This document shows positions 34,996 through 44,800 of a stretch of DNA of 64,000 nt, one piece after another. The position numbers were made by a program, and so were the translations under genes. Positions within the stretch are counted from its first letter, which is position 1, and each line of letters starts with the position of its first letter. Source of the stretch: Chitinophaga sp. SYP-B3965. GTDB taxonomy: Bacteria; Bacteroidota; Bacteroidia; Chitinophagales; Chitinophagaceae. A model generated the notes under the pieces. The model searched no databases and was not told the DNA's origin. It saw only the letters and a program-made list of their open reading frames with translations. Location of the stretch: NCBI RefSeq assembly GCF_009647655.1, contig NZ_WJFD01000004.1, forward strand, positions 496,001 to 560,000, given 5' to 3'.

Positions 34996-35660
34996 TTCAA
35001 TGCCCTGCGGTTATTATGGATCATCTGCCGGGTTTCCCATGCTTCCAGCAGATAGATACTCCTTTCCTGCAGTGCTCTGAAAGAGTCAATTGTGCCGGCA
35101 ACTTTTGAAAGATATTCCCTGTCTTCATCATCCAGTGTCCGGGGACGCTTTTTATTTATATTTTCTTTCAGGAAATGGTGCAGCGTTTCTGTGTCCAGCA
35201 TGAATTGCTGCATCAGATTTTCCATCTGCTCAATACTTTTAGTACTGATGCTGGCATCCTTGTCAGCCAATTTTGCTGCGATGGGGAGTAACGCCTCCTT
35301 ATGATAGGCAGCTATCAGATTGCGATACTTGTCTATGTACTCCGGCAGTTTCTTTGCCAGGGGCATTCTGCTTCGGGAAGTGATCCGTGTTTCCCACCAG
35401 TCAGCCGTTTCCTGTAATAGTTGCAGCAATTCGGTAGCTGCGGGGATATCCAGGTGTTTTATCTTTTTTGAGATCTTGATGGCGTAATGGCTAAGGCTAT
35501 GTTCCTGGCTGTTCCATTCCAGCATTTTTGTGAGATTACCGCCGTCGCTAACATAACATTTATAGATCAGTGTGCCATGTTGCTCAAGGGATTTGAATGG
35601 AAAGAAGGTAAATCCTTCGCAGAATTTCATTTGTAGTTCGGTGTCGGTGAATGAAGGCAT
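34992..35660 (-). CDS. hypothetical helical protein
   Basis: A 222-residue protein without a signal peptide or membrane segment. The first 65 residues may be beta-rich (FCEGFTFFPFKSLEQHGTLIYKCYVSDGG); the rest is strongly helical and charged (QMENLMQQFMLDTETLHHFLKEN, read over two helices; RALQERSIYLLEAWETRQMI). No known family was recognised. It lies alone on the minus strand between the two glycan loci. Length, base composition and lack of frameshifts support a real gene. Confidence 0.65.
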   Translation of the reverse strand: MPSFTDTELQMKFCEGFTFFPFKSLEQHGTLIYKCYVSDGGNLTKMLEWNSQEHSLSHYAIKISKKIKHLDIPAATELLQLLQETADWWETRITSRSRMPLAKKLPEYIDKYRNLIAAYHKEALLPIAAKLADKDASISTKSIEQMENLMQQFMLDTETLHHFLKENINKKRPRTLDDEDREYLSKVAGTIDSFRALQERSIYLLEAWETRQMIHNNRRALN

Positions 35661-35885
35661 GGTTCCTCGTTTTTACAGTATAGGTGGTTATCAAAGATAA
35701 TATTGCCAGCCGGAGTAAATGGTAACCCAAAAGTGGTACAACAGCAGTAAACAACAATTGGGTGCGTTGTATAATTGTGTTATTTATGAGTTCTTTCTTT
35801 TATATACGGAAGTGGGAGGGAACAGGTTGCCTGCATGGTATCGAATATGATGCCATTTGCTTACTTTTAGTTTAATCTTATAGTT
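35661..35885. other. 225-base divergent intergenic region
   Basis: It separates the hypothetical minus-strand gene from the PL6 gene. It is AT-rich, with a short inverted pair ACAATT/AATTGT near 35753-35779 and a TACTTTTA sequence close to the PL6 start that resembles a degenerate -7 element. No gene or convincing promoter was seen. Confidence 0.5.
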
Positions 35886-37046
35886 ATGAAAAAACTCATA
35901 CTGGCCACATTATTCTTACTGAGTACAATGATTGCCTTCCCTAAATCTTATCTTATTCACAATGAGAAAGAGTTCAACGACATTCGCTCCCAAATAAAAC
36001 CGGGTGATCGGGTAATGATTGCAAATGGTACCTATGCACCATGGACTTTGATCATTAATACAACAGGAACAGCTGCTCAACCCATTATTATTCAGGCCGA
36101 AACAACAGGTAAGGTAATATTTACCGGTGATGTAGAACAACCCCTGTTTAAGCTTTCAGGAACTTATACTGTTTTGCAGGGGATTACTTTTACCGGCTGC
36201 AATATGCAAAAAGGAGGCGTGCTGGTGGAACTAAGCGGTACTAAATATTGCCGTTTAACGGAGTGTGGATTTAGCAGGAATGTAGCGAAATCACAGTTTA
36301 CGCCTGCGGTGGTAGTTTCAGGCGAGGGAGAATATAACCGGATTGATCACTGTACGTTTGCAGGAAATATAGATAATCAGGAATTACAGGTGAAAGTTAC
36401 CAAAGCGCAGACGCCTTTGTATACACTTGTAGATAACAACCTGTTTAAGGATAAGCAAAAAGTAAGCTGGAAAAACGGTAATGGAGGCGAGTGTGTGCAA
36501 ATAGGCCAGGACCCTATTTTGCTGGGGACCGTTACCGCTAAAACCACCGTACGCGAAAACCGATTTTCCCGCTGCGATGGAGAGGCTGAAGTGATCAGTA
36601 ATAAAAGCAGCAATAATGCTTACATCAAAAACTACTTTGAAGATTGCAATGGTGAGTTGGTAATGAGAGGCGGGCACGATTGTATTATTGATAGTAATAC
36701 TATTAAAGGTGGTAACAGTGGTATTCGTGTTAACGGAACGGGACATCAAATTACGCATAATAATATCAGTGGTGTTAAAACAGGTATCCGGTTGATGTAT
36801 GGTATGGCCAGTGGCAAAATGGAAACAGGGTTTTATATAGCAGCAAGCAATTGCCTGATCAAGTATAACCGTATTGAAAAAGCAGGCACAGGTATTTTAA
36901 TTGGTGACAGCAAGAATGCTGACTGGACTGGTAAATTTGATACTACCCGTTATCCTTCCAGGGTCATGCAGGATGTAGCTCCTTTAAATAATTTGGTGGA
37001 TGATAATGTTTTTATCGATATAAAGGCCAATGTGGTTAGTCTATGA
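35886..37046 (+). CDS. PL6 family polysaccharide lyase (alginate lyase / chondroitinase B type)
   Basis: A 386-residue exported right-handed beta-helix enzyme: signal peptide (about 1-19), then the PL6 opening HNEKEFNDIRSQIKPGDRVMIANGTY. Motifs of the active-site cleft are NGNGGECVQIGQ, DGEAEVISNKSSNN (the lysine acting as catalytic base in this family) and CNGELVMRGGHD (the arginine acting as acid). The family cleaves uronic-acid-containing chains such as alginate or dermatan by beta-elimination. It is shorter than two-domain PL6 members. It precedes the GH92 gene on the same strand by about 120 bases and opens PUL 2. Confidence 0.85.
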   Translation: MKKLILATLFLLSTMIAFPKSYLIHNEKEFNDIRSQIKPGDRVMIANGTYAPWTLIINTTGTAAQPIIIQAETTGKVIFTGDVEQPLFKLSGTYTVLQGITFTGCNMQKGGVLVELSGTKYCRLTECGFSRNVAKSQFTPAVVVSGEGEYNRIDHCTFAGNIDNQELQVKVTKAQTPLYTLVDNNLFKDKQKVSWKNGNGGECVQIGQDPILLGTVTAKTTVRENRFSRCDGEAEVISNKSSNNAYIKNYFEDCNGELVMRGGHDCIIDSNTIKGGNSGIRVNGTGHQITHNNISGVKTGIRLMYGMASGKMETGFYIAASNCLIKYNRIEKAGTGILIGDSKNADWTGKFDTTRYPSRVMQDVAPLNNLVDDNVFIDIKANVVSL

Positions 37047-37109
37047 TGCTTTTCAGTAACCTTAATATAAACATAATATAAACCCGGTAAAGGGGGGCTG
37101 CAATTATAA

Positions 37110-37117
37110 TAATTTTG
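37110..37117 (+). promoter_or_regulatory. candidate -7 element of the second GH92 gene
   Basis: TAATTTTG matches the Bacteroidota TAnnTTTG consensus 50 bases before the chosen start codon. No TTTG -33 element is visible at the usual distance, so the call rests on one half. Confidence 0.4.
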
Positions 37118-37166
37118 TCGTTTGTTTATTATGATAGGGAGTATTGAATTGAATAAATGGATGGTA

Positions 37167-39239
37167 ATGAAGTTTTGGATCTTCGTATTAATGGTACTCT
37201 CTTTCCGGCAGGTATCGGCTCAGTCAAAGAAAATTCAGCCGGCCGACATGGTCAATGTTTTCATCGGCTCCTCCGGTGACCGTGGCCAAATGTCACCTGC
37301 GGCCTCTTATCCATTCGGTTTTATGAGTATCGGGCCGCAAACGTATCCCGAGCTGCACATGGGATATGAGCACCTGGCCAAAACTTTCCTTGGATTTACG
37401 CACAACCGTTTTGAAGGTGTAGGTTGCAGGGGCAGTGGTGGTAACATTCTTATCAAGCCCTTTTCCGGAAAAGATCATCAGCTCCCTTTAATAAAAGCTA
37501 CGGAAAAGGCTGGGCCGGGTTATTACCAGGCGTCCTTTGCAAATGGCATCCGTGCCAGCATCGCTGTTTATAAAAACAATGGGGTAGAAGAATATGTGTT
37601 TCCTGCTGGTACGCAGCAAAGTTTTTATCTGGACCTGAGCCATACATTGGCCAACCGCTTCGTGGCAGAACAGCATGAGACCACTTCCAATGGTATTTCC
37701 GGCTGGGTGGATTCCCGTACTACCTGTAATGAAGGCACCTACCGCGTTTATTATGCCATCCGTTTCAACAGGACGGTGAAGTTCAGGTCAATGGATGAGC
37801 ATAAGCTGATCGCGGAGATGGATGGCAATACTTCCCTGGTAAAAATGAATATCGCTTTTTCTTCCGTGGATGTTGCGCATGCAACGCAAGATCTTGCCAC
37901 TGCAGGTTTTGAGCAGCTAAAAACACAAAGTACGCAAGGCTGGAACAATATGCTGGGCGCAGTGCGTGTACAGGGGGATGCAGAACGTATGCGTCTTTTT
38001 TACTCTCTGCTTTACAGAACGATTCAATCCCCCTACCTCATTTCTGCAGCAGACGGGCAATACCGCGCTATCGATGGTAGTTTGCAAAAGCGGGACCGGC
38101 CAGTATACAATGGCTGGTCTATCTGGGACAATTACCGTACGCAACTTCCTTTACTATCTGTACTCTATCCGGAGCAATACAACGATATGGCGTTTTCTAT
38201 CGCTAACCTGTATCCTTACGGTAAAAGGAACTATGCAACTGCGCATGAGCCTTCCAACACTGTACGTACAGAACATGCCATGGTAGTGTTACTGGATGCA
38301 TATCGCAAAGGATATAAAATTGATTTTGCGCCCATCATTGATTCCCTGCTGGCAGAAGGTAGCCGCCTGGATTTCGGTTCGCCGGATAAAGCCCTGGAAT
38401 CGAGTTATGACTGCTGGGCGCTTGGCAATATACTTGCCATTGCAGGAAGAGCAGCGGAGAGTAAACAATACCTGGAGAAGGCCGCTTCATATAAAGAACG
38501 CTGGAACAAGGATTTTAAAGATATCACCAGATCAGATGTTGATCGTATGCAGGCGCGTGGCCTTTATCAGGGTACTATCTGGCAATACCGCTGGTTTGTG
38601 CCGTTTGATGTGAAAGGATTGATTGCATTAACAGGTGGCGAAAAAACTTACACAGATCAGCTCGATCAATTTTTTGACAATGACCTGTATAATCACGCCA
38701 ATGAACCAGATATCCAGGCTCCACTGATGTACAATGTTACCGCAGCTCCCTGGAAATCCCAGGCATTGGTGCATAAATACGCAGTAGATACAGTAGTGCA
38801 GTATTATTTTAATGATAATAGCCGCGGTATAGATCCTTTTGTAGATCGTGTGTACCGTAATCAGCCGGATGGTTACATCCGCACAATGGATGACGATGCG
38901 GGCGCAATGTCTGCCTGGTATGTATTTGCTGGTTGTGGATTTTTTCCAGCCTGTGTGGGGTGGCCGGTGTATTATCTCCATGTCCCTTTATTCCCTCAAT
39001 TAACATTCAACTGGCCAGGTGGTAAACGTTTATCCATTCGCGTGGAAAACTTTACCATGAACGCCCGCTATATTCATAAAGTCATGTTGAACGGCCAGCC
39101 ACTTACCCGAAACTGGCTTACACATGACGAGTTAATGAAAGGTGGTGAACTGGTGATCTCAGCCAGTGAACAGCCTGATGAAAAGTGGGGTACTGGAGAT
39201 CAGTGGATCCCTTCTATTGAACAAACAACAATCAAATAA
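37167..39239 (+). CDS. GH92 alpha-mannosidase-like, diverged
   Basis: The start at 37167 (690 residues) gives a normal signal peptide (KFWIFVLMVLSFRQVSAQ); ATGs at 37131 and 37161 are possible, and a TTG at 37122 is unlikely. GH92 blocks are recognisable: IQPADMVNVFIGSSGDRGQMSPAASYPFG (in two pieces), FTHNRFEGVGCRGSGGN, WSIWDNYRTQLPLLS. The catalytic-region motifs are altered: HANEPDIQAPLMYN for HGNEPxHHIPYLY, and MDDDAGAMSAWYVF for GNEDCGQMSAW. E513 and D577, aligned with the acid and base, are retained. Activity is plausible, but specificity may differ from mannose. The gene precedes the EEP-family gene by six bases. Confidence 0.85.
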   Translation: MKFWIFVLMVLSFRQVSAQSKKIQPADMVNVFIGSSGDRGQMSPAASYPFGFMSIGPQTYPELHMGYEHLAKTFLGFTHNRFEGVGCRGSGGNILIKPFSGKDHQLPLIKATEKAGPGYYQASFANGIRASIAVYKNNGVEEYVFPAGTQQSFYLDLSHTLANRFVAEQHETTSNGISGWVDSRTTCNEGTYRVYYAIRFNRTVKFRSMDEHKLIAEMDGNTSLVKMNIAFSSVDVAHATQDLATAGFEQLKTQSTQGWNNMLGAVRVQGDAERMRLFYSLLYRTIQSPYLISAADGQYRAIDGSLQKRDRPVYNGWSIWDNYRTQLPLLSVLYPEQYNDMAFSIANLYPYGKRNYATAHEPSNTVRTEHAMVVLLDAYRKGYKIDFAPIIDSLLAEGSRLDFGSPDKALESSYDCWALGNILAIAGRAAESKQYLEKAASYKERWNKDFKDITRSDVDRMQARGLYQGTIWQYRWFVPFDVKGLIALTGGEKTYTDQLDQFFDNDLYNHANEPDIQAPLMYNVTAAPWKSQALVHKYAVDTVVQYYFNDNSRGIDPFVDRVYRNQPDGYIRTMDDDAGAMSAWYVFAGCGFFPACVGWPVYYLHVPLFPQLTFNWPGGKRLSIRVENFTMNARYIHKVMLNGQPLTRNWLTHDELMKGGELVISASEQPDEKWGTGDQWIPSIEQTTIK

Positions 39240-39245
39240 TAATTG

Positions 39246-40082
39246 ATGAAACATCTTTTAGCAATATGTGTTTTTGCCGGAACCTTTATATCGGCAAAGG
39301 CACAGGAATTGAACGCAGGCACTTTTAATTTACGATTTGATAATCCGAAGGACAGTGGTAATCTCTGGGTGGACCGTGCTCCTGTAGTAGCATCCCTCAT
39401 TCGTTTTCATGATTTTGATGTACTGGGTACACAGGAAGGATATGAAAATCAGCTGGCGGATATCAGCACGCAATTACCGGAATATGACCGCTATGGCATT
39501 GGCCGGGATGATGGAAAAACCAGGGGCGAACATTCTGCCATCTTTTTCAAAAAGGATAAATACAAACTGCTGGACAAAGGAGATTTTTGGCTCTCACAAA
39601 CACCGGAAACACCTTCACTCGGTTGGGATGCTACCTGCTGCAACCGCATCTGCAGCTGGGTATATCTGCAGGATATAAAGTCCGGTAAAAAATTCTATTT
39701 CTTCAATGCCCACTATGATCATCAGGGAGAAAAAGCCCGCGAAGAAAGCAGCAAACTCATCCTTCAGCGCATTAAAACCATCGCCGGCAACAAACCAGTG
39801 ATCTTCACCGGAGACCTCAACGGTGATCACAACAGCAGCTGGTATCTGCAGGTGGCTAATTCCGGTTTTTTGAAAGATACTTACAGCCAGACAGCTCATC
39901 CATATACCAATAACCCCAGTGCCCATGGTTTTGGCAGGGGATTGAAGAAAAGCGGGATCATCGATCATATTTTCACTACACCGGGCTTTAAGGTAGACCG
40001 CTGGGGTATCTTATCAGACAGCTATCATGGTAAATATCCTTCTGATCACTTTCCCGTGCTGGCCCATATCAGGATGGAGTAA
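39246..40082 (+). CDS. exported endonuclease/exonuclease/phosphatase family protein
   Basis: Start at ATG 39246 (278 residues), with a signal peptide (KHLLAICVFAGTFISAKAQ). The metal-dependent hydrolase motifs are complete: GTFNLRFDN, QEGYENQ with the metal glutamate, HYDHQGEKAR, GDLNGDHNS and the C-terminal SDHFPVLA with the catalytic His-Asp pair. Members attack phosphodiesters in nucleic acids or lipids and are frequent in glycan loci, where they may act on phosphorylated glycans; this is inferred. The ECF sigma gene begins 9 bases after its stop, so both may share a transcript. Confidence 0.85.
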   Translation: MKHLLAICVFAGTFISAKAQELNAGTFNLRFDNPKDSGNLWVDRAPVVASLIRFHDFDVLGTQEGYENQLADISTQLPEYDRYGIGRDDGKTRGEHSAIFFKKDKYKLLDKGDFWLSQTPETPSLGWDATCCNRICSWVYLQDIKSGKKFYFFNAHYDHQGEKAREESSKLILQRIKTIAGNKPVIFTGDLNGDHNSSWYLQVANSGFLKDTYSQTAHPYTNNPSAHGFGRGLKKSGIIDHIFTTPGFKVDRWGILSDSYHGKYPSDHFPVLAHIRME

Positions 40083-40091
40083 ACAGATTAT

Positions 40092-40673
40092 ATGTATACA
40101 ACCGAGGTACAATTGCAGCCGGACAAGGAACTGGCTGCCTTGCTGAAGCAGGGCAGTGAGCCTGCTTTTAATGCCATTTATAAAAGGTATTCGGCAAAGT
40201 TGTACCATGCTGCTTATAACCTGTTACGTAATAAAGAAGTGTGTGAAGACCTGGTACAGGAGCTATTCGTGGACCTTTGGTCCAAAAGGAACACACTGGA
40301 GATACAGGAAGTACGGCCCTATCTCTACCGTTCTGCTGTGAACAGGGCATTGATGGTGTTACGTGCCGGAAAAATTACGCTGGATCTGGAAGCGGTGGAG
40401 ATGCTGATATCTGAACATGCTACAGACGATCTGGTGATCGATAAGGATATGCGTAAGAGCATTGAACTGGAGATCGCTGCACTGCCTGAAAAATGCCGGG
40501 AGGTATTTATATTAAGCAGAAAAGAGCAGCTGAGCCATAAAGAAATAGCGAGTCAGCTGAATATTTCTGTAAAAACGGTGGAAAATCATCTTACCCGGGC
40601 GCTTAAATCCCTGCGTGCATCGCTGGGAGATTTCTTATTCCTCGCCCTCATATTACTGTCCAATATTTACTAA
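40092..40673 (+). CDS. ECF-type RNA polymerase sigma factor
   Basis: A 193-residue sigma-70-family factor of the kind controlling SusC/SusD loci. Region 2 is seen in AFNAIYKRYSAKLYHAAYNLL and VCEDLVQELFVDLWSKR, region 4 in LPEKCREVFILSRKEQLSHKEIA and ISVKTVENHLTRALKSLR. A hydrophobic tail (DFLFLALILLSNIY) is common in these Bacteroidota factors. Held inactive by the downstream FecR protein, it would direct RNA polymerase to the susC promoter when substrate is sensed. A clear terminator lies between it and the fecR gene. Confidence 0.93.
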   Translation: MYTTEVQLQPDKELAALLKQGSEPAFNAIYKRYSAKLYHAAYNLLRNKEVCEDLVQELFVDLWSKRNTLEIQEVRPYLYRSAVNRALMVLRAGKITLDLEAVEMLISEHATDDLVIDKDMRKSIELEIAALPEKCREVFILSRKEQLSHKEIASQLNISVKTVENHLTRALKSLRASLGDFLFLALILLSNIY

Positions 40674-40690
40674 TTGTTAAGGATAGATGA

Positions 40691-40726
40691 AATCACGATC
40701 TCCGGTAGGGGGTCGTGATTTTTTTT
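40691..40726 (+). terminator. intrinsic terminator between sigma and fecR genes
   Basis: Stem AATCACGATC (40691-40700) with GGTCGTGATT (40711-40720), one G-T pair, 10-base loop, then T6 continuing from the stem TT. It lies in the 72-base gap of an otherwise coupled pair and would lower anti-sigma relative to sigma transcript, unless fecR has its own promoter. Confidence 0.8.
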
Positions 40727-40745
40727 GCATCATACATAACGAAGC

Positions 40746-41660
40746 ATGGAAAATCAGCATTTTAAAAACAAACAATCATCCGGCCTGCTCAGCAAACTGA
40801 TCGCCAGGTATTTTGAAAAGCAACAGGAATCTGCTGTTGACTCACCGGATTTCGAGAGCGAAAAAGTATACCAGCGGGTGTGGGATGCCATCAGTGAAAA
40901 GCAGCATAGGATTGTAAAACTGAAGCGTAATCTGCGCATTGCAGCGTTCTTTACCCTATTCGCCGGTGCGGGAGGAATGGCCTGGTATATGAATAAACAG
41001 CCGTCGCAAATGGCTATGGTAGAGCAGTCTGCCGCAAGGGGGGAAACCAGGTTCGTAGAGTTGCCGGATGGTACAAAGGTGTGGCTGAATGCAGACAGTA
41101 AACTCCGCTATCCTGCTGGTTTCAAAGGAAAAGAGCGGCATGTGGAACTGACAGGTGAAGCCTATTTCGAAGTAGTGTCCCTGCCGGAAAAGCCTTTTGT
41201 TATCCAAACCCGGGATATGAAAACGGAGGTGTTGGGTACCAGCTTTGATGTGAGGGCTTATTCAGATAACAACAGGTCTGAAGTAACTGTGCTCTCCGGA
41301 AAAGTAGTCGTAACAGCCCCTGGTGCAGATACGCTGCATGTAACAGCAGATCATAAACTGACGTACGACAGAAGGGACAAACAAATGCAACGGCAGGTAG
41401 TGAATGCACCGGATGTTATCGGATGGCGGTTTGGCAAGATGATCTATCGTAGCAGGGAAATGCAGGAAGTGGTTGCAGATATAGAGAGAAGGTACAATAT
41501 CAGGATCCGGTATAATGAAAAGATCGGCAAATGCACTATCACAGCAGATTTTCATAATGAAGGACTGGATAAGATGCTGAAGGTAATGGCTAAACTAATA
41601 GACGGAACTGTTACACACCGGGATGGTGGTTATCATTTAGACGGGCATGGATGTGAATAG
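40746..41660 (+). CDS. FecR-family anti-sigma factor
   Basis: A 304-residue inner-membrane protein. The N-terminal 60 residues are cytoplasmic and bind sigma; a single membrane helix follows (about 60-80, RIAAFFTLFAGAGGMAWYM). The periplasmic FecR domain (about 97-195) shows FVELPDGTKVWLNADSKLRYP, GEAYFEV and TEVLGTSFDVRAY. The last 75 residues are the DUF4974/STN-like domain (GWRFGKMIYRSREMQEVVADIE) that meets the STN domain of SusC. The set transmits occupation of the outer-membrane transporter to the sigma factor. Confidence 0.92.
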   Translation: MENQHFKNKQSSGLLSKLIARYFEKQQESAVDSPDFESEKVYQRVWDAISEKQHRIVKLKRNLRIAAFFTLFAGAGGMAWYMNKQPSQMAMVEQSAARGETRFVELPDGTKVWLNADSKLRYPAGFKGKERHVELTGEAYFEVVSLPEKPFVIQTRDMKTEVLGTSFDVRAYSDNNRSEVTVLSGKVVVTAPGADTLHVTADHKLTYDRRDKQMQRQVVNAPDVIGWRFGKMIYRSREMQEVVADIERRYNIRIRYNEKIGKCTITADFHNEGLDKMLKVMAKLIDGTVTHRDGGYHLDGHGCE

Positions 41661-41720
41661 AAAACTGACCATAAAATTTTTCACTTAAACTAAAACTATG
41701 CTGTAACAATCACCCAAAAC

Positions 41721-41747
41721 AAAAAACCCGCACGGGTAAGGTGCGGG
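41721..41747 (-). terminator. intrinsic terminator oriented to the minus strand in the susC leader
   Basis: Stem CCCGCAC (41727-41733) with GTGCGGG (41741-41747) and a 7-base loop. Read on the minus strand the stem is followed by six T (41726-41721), then GTTTTGG; read on the plus strand only CTTGC follows. No minus-strand gene is known here, so it may end an antisense RNA arising at the 5' end of susC. Confidence 0.65.
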
Positions 41748-41835
41748 CTTGCATCGTGACCAAAAAAAGAAGTTTGTCTGGCGACCTGAGAATCACAGAC
41801 AGTTTCTTATCAGTACACTTTAACGTAATAAAATT

Positions 41836-44800
41836 ATGAAAAGATCTCTATACAAGAATAGAGTAATTAACTATTGCCTGAAAATTATGAAATACAGCAT
41901 CATTGCAGGTTGTATTGTTTTCTGCTTCTGTTCCCTGGCTTTTGCCGGTACTACGTACAGCCAGAACGTATTGAACAGGACAGTGACAGTTCAGTTAAGA
42001 AATATCCCGCTTGCGCAGGCGCTGGATGAGGTGGCTGCACAAGCCGGGATCAAGATCGCGTATCCTGATAAGCTGGTTGCGCAATCCGTTATTTCCCGTG
42101 AAGCCCTGAAGCAAGCCAGATTGAGTGATGTGCTGGACAAGTTGCTGGCGCCATTCAATTTATCTTATTCCATAGTAGATGATATGGTGGTGGTAACGCG
42201 GGGTGATAAGGACATCGTGAAAACAACAACTGTTGCAGTAGCAGCACATGTGGTAAGAGGGATCGTTACGGACGTATCAGGTGTTGGTCTGCAGGGTGTT
42301 TCTATCTCTGTGAAAGGTATTCCTGGCAACGGCGTGATCACTGATCAGAACGGTAGTTTCAGCATCAGTGTGCCGGATAAAGCGGTTTTGGTGCTCAACT
42401 TCATTGGTTTTGAGAAACAGGAAGTAGCAGTTGATAATAAAGCATACATCACCATCAAGATGGAGGAAGATGTGGCTTACATGAAAGAAGTGGTGGTAGT
42501 GGGTTACGGTACGCAGAAAAAAACAAACGTGACCGGTTCACTCACTTCTATCCATACCGCAGAATTGATGAGAACGCCTACGGCCAGTCTTACCAATTCT
42601 CTCGCCGGCCGCCTTCCTGGCCTTATTACAGTACAGGGTAGCGGTGAACCTGGTGCTGATGGTGCTTACCTGTACATTCGTGGTTACGGTTCTTACAATG
42701 GCCAGTCGCCCCTGGTGCTGGTAGATGGTATTGAAAATGGCATCGACCGTATTGATCCCAATGAAGTAGAGAGCATTACTGTATTAAAAGATGCTGCAGC
42801 TACAGCGGTATATGGAATGAAAGGTGCAAATGGCGTACTGCTGGTAACCACCAAACGTGGTAAAGTAGGTAAACCCACTGTATCCCTCACTTCACAGGTT
42901 TCCCTGCAGCAGGCTACCCGCATTCCGGAATACCTCGATTCTTACGATGGCCTGTCCCTTTTCCGGGAAGGTTTGATCAACGATGGTTTGAACGCAAACC
43001 TGTACACGGATGAATACCTGAACAAGTTCCGCGACCGCAGCAATCCCACTTACCAATACATCTACCCGAACGTAGACTGGCAAAAGGAACTGTTGAAGCC
43101 ATCTTCCCTGATGAACCAGACCAACCTCAATGTGAGCGGCGGTTCACAAAGTACACGCTATTTCGTGTCTATGTCGTATCTCAACCAGGACGGTCTTTAC
43201 AAATATGAAGACCTGAATAACTACAATATCCAGGCTACGCTCAATAAGTATAACTTCAGGAGTAATGTAGATGTTGATATCACCAAGGACCTTACCATGG
43301 AACTCAACCTTTCTGATGTGGTGAGAGACCGTAACTATCCTAACGAATCTACTTCTTCTTTCTGGAACGAACTGCGTGTAACACCATCCTGGCTGTACCC
43401 GCTCATGAATCCGGACGGCTCTGTGCCCGGCCAGCGTAATGTGCCTACCAGCCCATATGGGAGGCTCACCCAGTTTGGTTACAAACGGTTATTTGAAAAT
43501 AACATGAGTGCGATCGTTGGTTTTAACCTGAAACTGAATTTTATCACAGAAGGCCTGAGCGCAAGAGCGCGGTTTGCTTTCGATGCACAGAACTATCGTG
43601 ATATCACCCGCAAGCGTAACTATTCTACTTACAAATTCTCCATTGATGAGAATGAGACAGATCTGAGCAAGGGTAATTACGAAGAGATCTCCACAGGCGA
43701 TGGACAGCTGGAGTTTTCAGTAGGCGCCAATAGCAGCCGTAAATCCACTTTCGAAGGATACCTTAACTACAACAGGACTTTTAAAAATAAACATGCCGTG
43801 ACTGGTATGTTACGTTATAACCAGTCGCAAAGCTTTACCAATGCTACTTCAGACGGTGTGGCAGCTTTACCGTATAAACAACTGGGGCTTGTAGGTCGTT
43901 TGAACTATGCTTATGCTTCCCGTTATGTACTGGAGTTTGATGCAGGTTACAATGGTTCCGAGAATTTCAAGTCCGGGCGGCGTATGGGTTTCTTCCCAGC
44001 TATGTCAATGGCCTGGTTAGCATCCAACGAAGCCTTCATGAAAAATATCAGGGTTATCAACCTCCTGAAACTGAGAGGTTCGATAGGTACTGTTGGGGTA
44101 GATAACAGTGGTCTGCGTTTTCCTTATATCAGCACCTGGACGACAGGTGGGGGGAGTGGTTATCAATTCGGCCAGGAATCGGATGGTAACAGTTACAAAA
44201 GTTCACAGGAGAATGTGGTAGGAAACGAGTTCCTTACCTGGGAACGTGCCCGTAAAACAAATGCCGGCCTTGATCTTAGCTTGTTCAATAACTCGCTGAC
44301 CTTTACCGGTGACGTTTTCCAGGAGCATCGTACGCAGATCCTTACCAGCGCCAAAACGATCCCGGATGTGCTGGGTATCGGTGCATTACCGAAAATAAAT
44401 GCCGGTATTGTTGATAACAAAGGATTTGAAGTAGAACTCGCCTGGCGCAAGCAGATCAAAGATCACCACATCTTTGTAAGAGGCAGTTACTCTTATTCAA
44501 AGAACGAAATTAAATATGCCGCAGAGCCGGATTATAAACTGAAATACCAGGGGCTGAAAGGTACGCAGATCTATGAAGCCAATGGCCTCATGGCACTGGG
44601 CCTGTTCAGGGATCAGGCAGATATTGATAATAGTCCTTCTCAGGCTGGATACGGTATTATCCGCCCGGGGGATATCAAATATCTTGACCGTAATGATGAT
44701 GGCGTGATCAATTCACAGGACATTGGTTATATCGGTAGTATGTTGCGCCCTTCATCTATACTCGGTTTTTCTCTTGGTTACAACTGGAAGATGATAGATG

